NCBI GenBank assembly: GCA_019689635.1
Contig: JADGHB010000028.1
Span: forward strand, 1 to 33,052
Direction: 5' to 3'
Origin: Nevskia sp.
GTDB lineage: Bacteria; Pseudomonadota; Gammaproteobacteria; Nevskiales; Nevskiaceae
DNA length: 33,052 nt
This document shows positions 7,186 to 14,148 of the stretch, piece after piece (position 1 is the stretch's first letter; every line of letters begins with the position of its first letter). The notes under the pieces are model-generated. The model searched no databases, was not told the DNA's origin, and saw only the letters and a program-made list of their open reading frames with translations. A program made the translations under genes and the position numbers.

Positions 7186-8673
7186 ATGATCCGAAGATTG
7201 CCTGCTTTTGCTCCCCGCCTCGCCCGCATCCGATTCACCCTGCTCGCCGCCGGTCTCGCCGCCGCCGCCCCGAGCTTCGCCGCCTGGAACGCGCTCGCCG
7301 AACTGCAACGCAGCGGTGCTGCGGTCAGCGCCGCCGCGCTCGACCTCGACGACGGCAAGATGCTCGAACAGCTCAACGCCGGTACCCGGCTCACGCCGGC
7401 CTCGCTGACCAAGCTGGTCGTGGCCGCGGCGGCGCTCGATGCCTGGCCGGCGGACAAAACCTTCCAGACTCGCCTGCTCGCCGTGGGGCCGTTCAAGGAC
7501 GGTCGCATCGACGGCGACCTGTTCCTGCAGGGCGTGGGCGACGCCACCCTCGATCACCTCTCGCTGTGGTCGCTGGCGGCGCAATTGCGCGGCGCCGGCG
7601 TGAACTCCGTGAGCGGACGGCTGGTGATCTCCACCGCGCCGTTCGGCGCGCTCGGCTGCGAAACCAAGGATCGCTGCGAAGCCTTGAGCCGCAGCGACAC
7701 CGCGTACAACGCGCCGCTCGCGGCGCTGGCGGTCGATTACGGCAACTGGTGCGTGGAATTGCGGCCCGGGACGCTCGACGCGCCGGCGATGGTCAGCGGC
7801 TGCGGACTGGGCCAGCTTCCGATCCCGGTCGCCGGCGAGATCCGCACCGTGGGCGCCAGCCGCAAGCCCACCTACTGGGTCGAGCGCGTCACCGATGCCG
7901 GCGGCGATTCCCTGCGCGTGGGCGGCGAGCTGCCGCAGGGCGCGGGCGTCACGCTTTATCGCGCGATGTCCGATCCGCCCTTGGGCACCGGTCTGGTGCT
8001 CAAGGAGACGCTGCGTGAAATCGGCATCCGCGTGGACGGCGCGGTCGTCGTAAGCCACTCGCCGGTTCCGGCCATCGCCTACCCCCTGGCGCAAAGCGAG
8101 GGTTTGTCGCTCAAGGAACAGCTCGGCCGCATGCTGCGCTATTCGAACAACTACGTGGCCGACGCGCTCACGCTCAATCTCGCCGCTGCCCAGCGGCCGC
8201 GCGCGCCCTCCCAGTTGGCCGACGCGGCGCGCGTCTTGTCGGATTTCGTGGCCAGCCTGGAACGCCGCCGGCTGACGGTCGATCCGCCACCGCCCAGGCT
8301 CTACAGCGGCAGCGGGCTCACGCCGGAGAACGAGCTGTCCGCCGCGGATCTGGTCGCCCTGCTCGACGATCAGTACCACAACACGCGCAACTTTCCCGCC
8401 TTCTACGGCGGTCTGGTGGTGCCGCGCCAGGCACCCTTCGTCTTCTTGCGCAACGGCTCGCCGGCCTGGCTGGACCGCGTGGCGCTCAAGACCGGCACCA
8501 TGGACGATCCGCATTCGGTGTGCGGCGTGGCCGGCTATTTGCGCAAGAAGGACGGCGGCTGGCTCGCCTTCGCCGCCATCGTCAACGGCACGCCGCGGCG
8601 ACGCCACGTGCCGCTGTATCAGGCGATGCAAGCCGTGCGCAGCGACATCGACGCGCTGCTGGCCAAGTACTGA
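7186..8673 (+). CDS. dacB: D-alanyl-D-alanine carboxypeptidase/endopeptidase PBP4 (peptidase S13)
   Basis: This 495-residue periplasmic penicillin-binding protein has a signal peptide (TLLAAGLAAAAPSFA). It carries the three serine-peptidase motifs in the correct order and spacing for family S13: SxxK as Ser73-Leu-Thr-Lys76, SxN as Ser320-Asn-Asn322, and KTG at 435-437. The long insert between SxxK and SxN is typical of PBP4. The enzyme removes the terminal D-Ala from pentapeptides and cuts 4-3 crosslinks; its tetrapeptide product is the donor used by L,D-transpeptidases such as those encoded at 2627-5067. The ATG has only a weak purine stretch upstream. A GC-rich hairpin follows the stop. Confidence 0.92.
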   Translation: MIRRLPAFAPRLARIRFTLLAAGLAAAAPSFAAWNALAELQRSGAAVSAAALDLDDGKMLEQLNAGTRLTPASLTKLVVAAAALDAWPADKTFQTRLLAVGPFKDGRIDGDLFLQGVGDATLDHLSLWSLAAQLRGAGVNSVSGRLVISTAPFGALGCETKDRCEALSRSDTAYNAPLAALAVDYGNWCVELRPGTLDAPAMVSGCGLGQLPIPVAGEIRTVGASRKPTYWVERVTDAGGDSLRVGGELPQGAGVTLYRAMSDPPLGTGLVLKETLREIGIRVDGAVVVSHSPVPAIAYPLAQSEGLSLKEQLGRMLRYSNNYVADALTLNLAAAQRPRAPSQLADAARVLSDFVASLERRRLTVDPPPPRLYSGSGLTPENELSAADLVALLDDQYHNTRNFPAFYGGLVVPRQAPFVFLRNGSPAWLDRVALKTGTMDDPHSVCGVAGYLRKKDGGWLAFAAIVNGTPRRRHVPLYQAMQAVRSDIDALLAKY

Positions 8674-8678
8674 ATCCG

Positions 8679-8694
8679 CCCGCGCTGCCGCGGG
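8679..8694 (+). terminator. Possible terminator hairpin after the PBP4 gene
   Basis: CCCGCG-CTGC-CGCGGG forms a six-pair GC stem with a four-base loop, six bases after the stop codon. It is followed by TTAAAAT rather than a real T tract, so it is a weak intrinsic terminator at best. The downstream TAAAAT may instead serve the next gene. Confidence 0.3.
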
Positions 8695-8695
8695 T

Positions 8696-8701
8696 TAAAA
8701 T
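8696..8701 (+). promoter_or_regulatory. Candidate -10 element (TAAAAT) for the Cys-rich protein gene
   Basis: TAAAAT matches five of six positions of the -10 consensus and lies 28 bp before the ATG at 8730, leaving a leader of about 22 nt that contains the GAGG ribosome-binding site. No -35 is clear. Confidence 0.35.
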
Positions 8702-8729
8702 CAGGCTTTCTCGTGCAACGAGGTCGGTC

Positions 8730-9035
8730 ATGAAATCCGTACTCCAGTCGATGGCGATCCTGATCTCTCCCGTCTTGCTCGCCTGGTCGGCGGTCGCCCA
8801 CGCCGGCGACGGCACGCCGGTCGTGGTCGGAACCCAAGCGCCGCAAGGCCAGCAAACCACGCTCAACCTGCAGAGCAGCCAGGGCAGCGCCTGCGCCGCG
8901 CCGGCGGTCGGCCTGTGCGGCACCTGTTCGGTGTCCTGCCCCACCGGCAAGGCGGCGACCTGCAAACCGGGCCTCGCGGTCGGCCCGCAGTCGAACGCGT
9001 CCTGCCTGACGCCGCCCGAGTGCTCCTGCAAGTAA
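8730..9035 (+). CDS. Small exported protein with eight cysteines, unknown function
   Basis: The product has 101 residues. A signal peptide (MKSVLQSMAILISPVLLAWS, then AVAHA) should be removed after about residue 25. The mature part of about 76 residues holds eight cysteines at 55, 63, 66, 70, 78, 92, 98 and 100, an even number compatible with four disulfides in the periplasm or outside the cell. The core reads GLCGTCSVSCPTGKAATC and the protein ends ECSCK. The ATG at 8730 was chosen because GAGG lies six bases before it and the signal peptide starts there; the frame is open upstream only inside the PBP4 gene. No characterised family is recognised. A metal-binding role for the CxxC/CxC pairs is possible but unsupported. 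Confidence 0.7.
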   Translation: MKSVLQSMAILISPVLLAWSAVAHAGDGTPVVVGTQAPQGQQTTLNLQSSQGSACAAPAVGLCGTCSVSCPTGKAATCKPGLAVGPQSNASCLTPPECSCK

Positions 9036-9066
9036 GCGCTGACCCTCGCATCGGTCTAAAGCGGCG

Positions 9067-9083
9067 ATTCAGGCACAATTCAG
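9067..9083 (+). promoter_or_regulatory. ATTCAG direct repeat, 11-bp phase; candidate operator
   Basis: ATTCAG occurs at 9067-9072 and 9078-9083, one helical turn apart, ending 50 bp before the ATG at 9134. A weak -10 (CAAGAT, 9095-9100) starts 11 bp downstream. The same layout occurs on the minus strand at 23962-23978. Tandem half-sites at 11-bp phase are typical operators of OmpR/PhoB-family response regulators. Confidence 0.4.
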
Positions 9084-9133
9084 CGAGTCGGAGCCAAGAT
9101 CGGGCTCTGTCGGTGAAGCTTCCGAGGTGAACC

Positions 9134-9439
9134 ATGAAACGCAAGCCTGCTGGCAAGCTCGTCGGTGGACTGGCCGCCCTCGCGCTGACCGGCGCGCTGC
9201 TGGCGCCGGCCAGCGCCTCGGCCCACGTCTCGGTCGGTATCGGCATCAATCTCGGTCCACCGGTCGTCTACGGTCCGCCGGTGGTCGCCTATGCGCCGCC
9301 CCCGGTGGTGTATTACGAACCGGCGCCGCCGGTGGTCTATTACGGCCCGCCCGTGGTCTATGGCCCCACGGTGATCTACCGTCACCCGCATCGCTGGCAT
9401 CACTGCTGGTGGGACGACGGCTATCGCGTCTGTCGCTGA
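9134..9439 (+). CDS. Small exported protein with PPVVY repeats, unknown function
   Basis: The product has 101 residues. It starts with a clear signal peptide (MKRKPAGKLVGGLAALALTG, cleavage probably after ASA at 30). The mature chain is dominated by four to five imperfect Gly/Pro-Pro-Pro-Val-Val-Tyr units (residues 41-83) and ends in a His/Trp-rich, two-Cys segment (HPHRWHHCWWDD, then YRVCR). The tail resembles short exported proteins of proteobacteria that combine a Pro/Tyr-rich repeat with a W-H-rich end; no function is established that I know of. GAGG upstream supports the ATG. It has its own likely promoter region with the ATTCAG repeat, and a terminator-like hairpin 19 bp after its stop, so it is probably monocistronic. 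Confidence 0.75.
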   Translation: MKRKPAGKLVGGLAALALTGALLAPASASAHVSVGIGINLGPPVVYGPPVVAYAPPPVVYYEPAPPVVYYGPPVVYGPTVIYRHPHRWHHCWWDDGYRVCR

Positions 9440-9458
9440 AACCGCCTGAGTCTATCGC

Positions 9459-9489
9459 ACGCCGCCGCGGAGCCTGCTCCCGGCGGCGT
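9459..9489 (+). terminator. Strong hairpin, probable intrinsic terminator of the PPVVY gene
   Basis: ACGCCGCCG-c-GGAG / CCTG / CTCC-CGGCGGCGT forms a 13-pair stem with one bulged C and a four-base loop. It begins 20 bp after the stop at 9439 and is followed by TTATAGTT, a short T-rich stretch. The same TTATAGTT contains the -10 candidate of the next gene. Confidence 0.5.
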
Positions 9490-9495
9490 TATAGT
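9490..9495 (+). promoter_or_regulatory. Candidate -10 element (TATAGT) for the Nudix-MBL gene
   Basis: TATAGT matches five of six consensus positions. Only seven bases separate it from the GTG start at 9503, so a transcript starting at the usual distance would have essentially no 5' leader. The stem of the preceding terminator abuts it. Confidence 0.4.
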
Positions 9496-9502
9496 TGATC
9501 CC

Positions 9503-10849
9503 GTGAAGATCATCGAGGCCGTCACCGCCGTGCTGAACGCCGGCGGCGAGATTTACCTGGTGCGCCGGCAGCCGGCGCTGGCCGCTTTCCCCGGCTACCA
9601 CGCCTTTCCCGGAGGCAAAGTCGACGCTGACGACGAAGCGCAGGCGCCAGGCCCTCTGCGCCGCCACGGGATCGCGCCGCGCCTGCTCGGGGCGCTCACG
9701 CGCGAGTTGCGCGAGGAGCTGGGCTTCGATCTGGCGACGACCGACGCGCTGCGCGACGTCGTTCAGATCGGCCGCGCCCTGACCCCGCCGATCGCGCCGC
9801 TGCGTTACGACACGCATTTCTACCGGATCGATCTCGACGCGCGACCGCCGCTCGCCCCCGATGGAGACGAGATCGTCGAGGGCGGCTGGGCGCCGGCCTC
9901 CGTGTGGTTGCGCCGCTACCGCGAAGGGCGCCTGCTGCTGGCTCCGCCGACGCTGATGGCGCTGCGCGACCTGGCCGAGGACCCGCATGCCAGCCGGTTG
10001 CCGCGCCTGGAAGCGTTCGCCGACGGGCGAGCGGATGCGATTCCCGAAGGGATCCTGGAAGTCGAACCGCTGCATGGCCTGCGTCAATGCCTGGTGCGCT
10101 CCAACACCTTGCCGCCGGCGATGCATACCAACTGTTTTCTGCTGGGCGACGAAGGCAGCCCGCGGCTGCTGGTCGATCCCTCGCCGGCGGACGAAGCCGA
10201 GTACACCCGGCTCGCGCGGCAACTCGCCGGCCGCTTCGACGCGATCTTCCTCACCCACCACCATTCCGATCACCACGAATGCGCCGACCGGCTGGCGCGC
10301 GAAACCGGCGTGCCGATCCTGTGCAGCGCAGTCACGCGCAGGCGCATCGCGGCACGCTGGCCGCGGTTCTTCGACGACCTTGAGGTGCGCACGATCGCCG
10401 ACGGCGAGGCGGTGAGCCGCTGGCTGGGCCGTACGGTGCGCGCGCTGGCGGTGCCCGGTCATGACGACGGCCAGCTCGCCTTGCTGACGGAAGACCGCGC
10501 CTGGTGCATCGTCGGCGATCTGATCCAGGGCATCGGCACGGTGGTCATCGCCGCGCCCGAAGGCGACATGCGCGCCTACTTCGAGACGCTGGAAAAAGTC
10601 ATCGCCCTGGACCCGGCGGTGATCCTGCCCAGCCACGGCCCGGCGTTGGGCGGCACGCACTACCTGCGTGCGGCGCTGGAACACCGCCGCCGGCGCGAAC
10701 GACAGATTCTGGATTTGCATCGCCGCGGCGCCGACGAGGATCGCATCCTCGCCGAAGTCTATGCCGGCACGCCGCCCCCGCTTCTGCCTTTCGCGCGGCT
10801 CAACATCCAAAGCCACCTCGCCAAGCTGCGCGCCGAAAACCGGGCCTGA
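9503..10849 (+). CDS. Nudix hydrolase - metallo-beta-lactamase-fold fusion protein
   Basis: This 448-residue cytoplasmic protein has two hydrolase domains. The N-terminal Nudix domain (about 4-150) has AFPGGKV (34-40), then a 26-residue insert before the core RELREELGF (67-75); an insert between the PGG and the REUxEE helix is also seen in CoA-pyrophosphatase-type Nudix proteins. The C-terminal metallo-beta-lactamase domain (about 185-395) has all expected ligands: HHHSDH (252-257), His320 in VPGH, Asp339 in VGDL and His378 in PSHGP, with a C-terminal helical region as in LACTB2-like hydrolases. Both active sites look intact. The start is GTG without a Shine-Dalgarno. The substrate is unknown; a linked CoA-ester or nucleotide-derivative hydrolysis is conceivable. 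It ends one base before the convergent GNAT gene. Confidence 0.85.
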   Translation: MKIIEAVTAVLNAGGEIYLVRRQPALAAFPGYHAFPGGKVDADDEAQAPGPLRRHGIAPRLLGALTRELREELGFDLATTDALRDVVQIGRALTPPIAPLRYDTHFYRIDLDARPPLAPDGDEIVEGGWAPASVWLRRYREGRLLLAPPTLMALRDLAEDPHASRLPRLEAFADGRADAIPEGILEVEPLHGLRQCLVRSNTLPPAMHTNCFLLGDEGSPRLLVDPSPADEAEYTRLARQLAGRFDAIFLTHHHSDHHECADRLARETGVPILCSAVTRRRIAARWPRFFDDLEVRTIADGEAVSRWLGRTVRALAVPGHDDGQLALLTEDRAWCIVGDLIQGIGTVVIAAPEGDMRAYFETLEKVIALDPAVILPSHGPALGGTHYLRAALEHRRRRERQILDLHRRGADEDRILAEVYAGTPPPLLPFARLNIQSHLAKLRAENRA

Positions 10850-10850
10850 T

Positions 10851-11384
10851 TCAGCGCAACGCCAGCTCGTAGCGCAATTCGCGGGCCACGCGCCCCCAGT
10901 CCTCGTTGTGCCGGGTTTCGGCGAGGCGGAACCCCAGCGCCTCGTAAATCGCTCGCGCCCGCTCCAGACCCGCCACCGTCCACAGGAACACCGCACGGAA
11001 ACCCGTGCGCCGGCAGTAGTCCACCGCCGCCTCCGTGAGCCAGCGGCCCAGTCCCAGGCCGCGCACCGGGGCGTCGGCGTAGAGCAGCCGCAGTTGCGCG
11101 CGGTCATCGGGACACTCGCAGATGAACACCGAGCCGACCACTCGCCCGTTTTTCTTCGCCAGCCAGACGCGGGAACGCCGCGGATTCGCCTCGAGAATGA
11201 AATCCGCGGCGATGCGCGCACAGTAGGCTTCGTGGACTTCGTTGAATCCGTAGTCGCGCGCGTTGCCGAGGCCGTGGATGCGAATCAGCTCGCCCAGGTC
11301 GCCGGGCGCGAAGGCGTGCACGATCTCGACGCCCGCCGCGGCGAGCGGCTGCGGCAGCGGCAAGCCCTCCGTCTGTGCAGTCAC
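10851..11384 (-). CDS. GNAT-family N-acetyltransferase
   Basis: The product has 177 residues from a GTG start at 11384. The GNAT acetyl-CoA site is visible as RLLYADAPVRGLGLGRWLTE (the R/Q-x-x-G-x-G/A loop), followed by AVDYCRRTGFRAVFLWT and a final YEALGFRLAET. The N-terminal half (HGLGNARDYGFNEVHEAYCA and VWLAKKNGRVVGSVFICEC) resembles the acetyltransferase part of MarR-GNAT fusions, but no MarR domain is present. The start codon overlaps the stop of the P450 gene by four bases (GTGA), so translation is likely coupled to it. The acceptor substrate is unknown; the coupling suggests a function linked to the P450, but this is an inference. Confidence 0.85.
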   Translation of the reverse strand: MTAQTEGLPLPQPLAAAGVEIVHAFAPGDLGELIRIHGLGNARDYGFNEVHEAYCARIAADFILEANPRRSRVWLAKKNGRVVGSVFICECPDDRAQLRLLYADAPVRGLGLGRWLTEAAVDYCRRTGFRAVFLWTVAGLERARAIYEALGFRLAETRHNEDWGRVARELRYELALR

Positions 11385-12706
11385 AGGCGTTCGAGCCGCA
11401 AAGGCAGCCGGTCGCGCGGAATCGGCAGGCTGGTGAAATCCTGGCGCATGAGGTAATCCTCCGGCAGCCGCCAGCGGAAGCGCAGCAGCATTTGATGAAG
11501 GATGGCTTTGACTTCCATCTCTCCGAAATGCAGGCCCAGGCACTTGTGCGCACCGCCGCCGAAGGGAATCCACAGAAACGGATGGCGGCGATCCTCGGCG
11601 CGCGGCTCGGCGAAGCGCTCCGGATCGAAGCGCTGCGGCGCGCTCCACCACTCCGGCGTGGTATGGGTGAACCACACGCTGATCTGCACCATGTGTCCGG
11701 CCGGAATGCGGAATCCCTTGTACTCGCAGTCCCGCACCGCCCGCCGCGGCAGCCCGGGCACCGGCGCGCACAAGCGCAAAGCTTCCTTCATGACCCAGGT
11801 CATCGCCTCCAGACGCGGGAGGTCGTCGAGGCTTAAGGTCTGGCGTCCCAAGGCGCGGCTTGCGGCGCGCAGCCGCTCTTGCCATTCGGGGCATTTGCCC
11901 AGCCAGTAGATCATGTTGGTGAGCGTGATGGTGCTGGTATCGTGTGCCGCCATCAGCACGAAGATCATGTGATTGACGATGTCCTCGTCGCTGAAAGCCG
12001 CGCCGTCCTCGGCTCGCGCCTGGCACAGCCGGGCGAACAAGTCCCCACCCCCGTCGGCGCGCTTGCGCGGCAGCTCGGCGCGGAAGAAATCTTCCAGCAC
12101 GCGCCGGCCGAGCAGGCCGCGGCGCCAGCGCGTGAGCGGCCAATCGGCACGGATCAAGCCGGTGGCCGCTCGCACGGTGGCGAGGAAAGCGCGGTTGAGC
12201 CGCTGCGCCTGCGCGCCCGGCGGCTGACCGGCGAAGGCCTCGGCGCCCAGATCCAGGGTGAGCGCCTTGAGCTGCTCGAACATGCGCAGCCGCACGCCCA
12301 ATGGCCAGCTCGCCAGGGTTTGTTCGATGCGCGGGTTCATGCGTTCGAGATAGGCCGCCAAGGCTTCGCGCTGGAACGCGCCCTGCATCAGCCGGCGATG
12401 CCAGCGATGCTCGTCGAAATCCAGCAGCATCAAGCCGCGGTGAAAGAAACGCGCGATGAAGTGCTCCCAGGCGGCGTTGGCGAAGAGTTCGCCGCGGTTC
12501 TGCAGTACGAACTGGTTGGCGTCGGGACCGAGCAGGATGATCGAGCGAGTCCCGAAGGCCTGCCCCCAGGACACCTCGCCATAGCGCCGGTAGCGCTCGT
12601 GCACGGCGCGATCGAGCCGGAACAGATAATCGAGGCTCTGACCGATCAACGGCCAGCCCGCGTCGCCGGGAATCTCGCGCGGCCGGCCGCTGGCGATGGC
12701 ATTCAT
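11381..12706 (-). CDS. Cytochrome P450
   Basis: This 441-residue soluble P450 has the I-helix MAAHDTST (Asp256, Thr257), the K-helix Glu308-x-x-Arg311 (KEALR), a PERF-type segment (FDPERF, 360-365) and the heme loop PFGGGAHKCLG with the thiolate Cys389. There is no N-terminal membrane anchor. The sequence style (RWHRRLMQGAF and HMIFVLMAAHDTS) resembles bacterial CYP51/CYP26/CYP120-like enzymes that act on sterols, retinoids or fatty acids; I cannot assign a subfamily. GGAGG seven bases upstream supports the ATG. It lies 47 bp after DUF3108 on the same strand but has its own TATAAT, and the GNAT gene overlaps its stop. No dedicated ferredoxin or reductase gene is nearby. Confidence 0.93.
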   Translation of the reverse strand: MNAIASGRPREIPGDAGWPLIGQSLDYLFRLDRAVHERYRRYGEVSWGQAFGTRSIILLGPDANQFVLQNRGELFANAAWEHFIARFFHRGLMLLDFDEHRWHRRLMQGAFQREALAAYLERMNPRIEQTLASWPLGVRLRMFEQLKALTLDLGAEAFAGQPPGAQAQRLNRAFLATVRAATGLIRADWPLTRWRRGLLGRRVLEDFFRAELPRKRADGGGDLFARLCQARAEDGAAFSDEDIVNHMIFVLMAAHDTSTITLTNMIYWLGKCPEWQERLRAASRALGRQTLSLDDLPRLEAMTWVMKEALRLCAPVPGLPRRAVRDCEYKGFRIPAGHMVQISVWFTHTTPEWWSAPQRFDPERFAEPRAEDRRHPFLWIPFGGGAHKCLGLHFGEMEVKAILHQMLLRFRWRLPEDYLMRQDFTSLPIPRDRLPLRLERL

Positions 12707-12735
12707 AGCCGTCCTCCAAAGGGTGGGACGGTCCG

Positions 12736-12741
12736 ATTATA
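12736..12741 (-). promoter_or_regulatory. -10 element (TATAAT) for the P450 gene
   Basis: A perfect TATAAT on the minus strand lies in the 47-bp gap between the DUF3108 stop (12754) and the P450 start (12706), 29 bp before the ATG. The -35 position would fall inside the DUF3108 coding sequence and shows no good match. Confidence 0.5.
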
Positions 12742-12753
12742 GGCAGACCTGAT

Positions 12754-13479
12754 TCAGCGCCTGGCGAGAATCAGGGTGACCGTCGGTCGGCCACCGTTCT
12801 TGGTTTCGATGCGCACCGGCAGGTAGTCCAGCGCCGGCGCCAGCCAGAAGCGGCCGCGCTTGTCGGGATGGTCGATGCGCTCCAGGCGCAGCGTGTCGAA
12901 AGAACCTGCGGGCGTGTCCACGCGCTCGCGGCCGGCGAGGCGGAACTGGTAGTGCGTCAGGTTTTTCTGGTCCACCATGGTGAAGCTCGCCAGCGGCGGC
13001 TGGGCATCCGCGGCGTGCGCCTCGACCCACAGCCGCACCGCGAGCTGCAGCGCGAGACTGTCGATCGCGTCGTCGGGAATCTCGCGCGTCTTGCCGTTTT
13101 CGTCGGTCACCGTGTGCTGGTCCCAGTCGAAGCTCAGGACGTAGCTCTGCTGGTCGTCGCCCGGCAGCACCGAATCGAAATGCCGCGAGCGGATGCGGCC
13201 GTCCACCAGGCAGAAACGACTTTCCTGGTTGGGGGAGCCGTACAGCGCGGCGACCAGGCCGGTGGGATGGGACAGCGCCGAATAACGGTAGCATCCCGCT
13301 TGCGTGCCGTCCGCCTGCAGTCGCACTTCCATCTGCCCGACCCCGATGCCTCCCCAGCTCGTGTCGTACCAGTGGTCGAAAGGCGCGAGCGTCGCTGCGT
13401 CGCCTTCATCCGCGCGCACGGCACCGAGCGCCGCGGTGAGCGTCAGCAGCGGCAGGAGCCATCGCCCGCGTCGTTTCAT
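12754..13479 (-). CDS. Periplasmic DUF3108 domain protein
   Basis: The product has 241 residues, with a signal peptide (RRGRWLLPLLTLTAALGAV, cleaved near residue 23). The mature protein is a DUF3108 beta-barrel-like domain: YDTSWGGIGVGQMEV near 38-52, CYRYSALSHPTGL, FDSVLPGDDQQSYVLSFDW, VDTPAGSFDTLRLER near 186-200 and FWLAPALDYLPVRIE near 211-225. The function of the family is unknown. Its place directly after purN is conserved in many gammaproteobacteria (PA0943 in Pseudomonas, from memory). The ATG overlaps the purN stop by four bases (ATGA), so it is co-transcribed with and probably translationally coupled to purN. Confidence 0.87.
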   Translation of the reverse strand: MKRRGRWLLPLLTLTAALGAVRADEGDAATLAPFDHWYDTSWGGIGVGQMEVRLQADGTQAGCYRYSALSHPTGLVAALYGSPNQESRFCLVDGRIRSRHFDSVLPGDDQQSYVLSFDWDQHTVTDENGKTREIPDDAIDSLALQLAVRLWVEAHAADAQPPLASFTMVDQKNLTHYQFRLAGRERVDTPAGSFDTLRLERIDHPDKRGRFWLAPALDYLPVRIETKNGGRPTVTLILARR

Positions 13480-14141
13480 CGGAAGCCTTCCTCCAGATGT
13501 TCCATGCTAAGCGGCGCGTCCAGCCGCCGGCCGCGAAACCAGGCGGCGCCCGCCCCATAGCGCAGCTCGCCGCGCGCCAGCCAGGCCAGCGCCTGCGGAT
13601 AGATCTTGAGCTCGATCTCTTCCAGCACGCGCGCGGCGAGCGTTTCCGCATCATCCTGCGGATGGATCTTTAACGCACCCTGAATCACGCGCGGGCCGCC
13701 GTCCAGCTCGCGAGTCACGAAGTGCACCGTGGCACCGTGTTCCACATCGCCGGCGGCGAGCGCGCGGCGATGGGGGTCGAGACCGGGATACTTGGGCAGC
13801 AGCGAGGGATGGATGTTCAGCATGCGCCCCTCGAATTCGCCCACCAACTCGTCGCCGAGCACGCGCATGAAGCCCGCCAGCGCGACGAAGTCCGCCCCCA
13901 GCGCGCGCAGCCGCGCCGTCAGTGCGGCGTCGTACGCGGCGCGCGTGGCAAACGCTCGATGGGACAACACGAAGTGCGGCAGGTCCATCGCGCGCGCGTA
14001 GGCCAGCGCCGGCGCCTCGGCACGGTTGCTGATCACGCCGGCGCAAGCGGCCGGAATGCGCCTGTCCCGGATCGCCTCGACCAGCGCTCGCAGGTTGCGA
14101 CCGCGACCGGAGACAAGAACGACGAGGCGCGGGCGTGTCAA
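13476..14141 (-). CDS. purN: Phosphoribosylglycinamide formyltransferase (GART)
   Basis: This 221-residue enzyme transfers the formyl group of 10-formyl-THF to GAR in step 3 of purine synthesis. The N-terminal RLVVLVSGRGRNLRAL binds the phosphoribosyl moiety. The catalytic set is present in NIHPSLLPKYPGL (Asn and His) and GATVHFVTRELDGGP (Asp). The family usually has SGxGSN; here the Ser is Arg (GRGRN). The start is a TTG at 14141: it is the only plausible start after the purM stop, it gives the normal family N-terminus, and it is preceded by GAGG five bases upstream. The purM stop TGA is part of that TGAGG, so the genes are closely linked. The 3' end overlaps DUF3108 by four bases. Confidence 0.93.
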   Translation of the reverse strand: MTRPRLVVLVSGRGRNLRALVEAIRDRRIPAACAGVISNRAEAPALAYARAMDLPHFVLSHRAFATRAAYDAALTARLRALGADFVALAGFMRVLGDELVGEFEGRMLNIHPSLLPKYPGLDPHRRALAAGDVEHGATVHFVTRELDGGPRVIQGALKIHPQDDAETLAARVLEEIELKIYPQALAWLARGELRYGAGAAWFRGRRLDAPLSMEHLEEGFR

Positions 14142-14148
14142 ATCGGCC

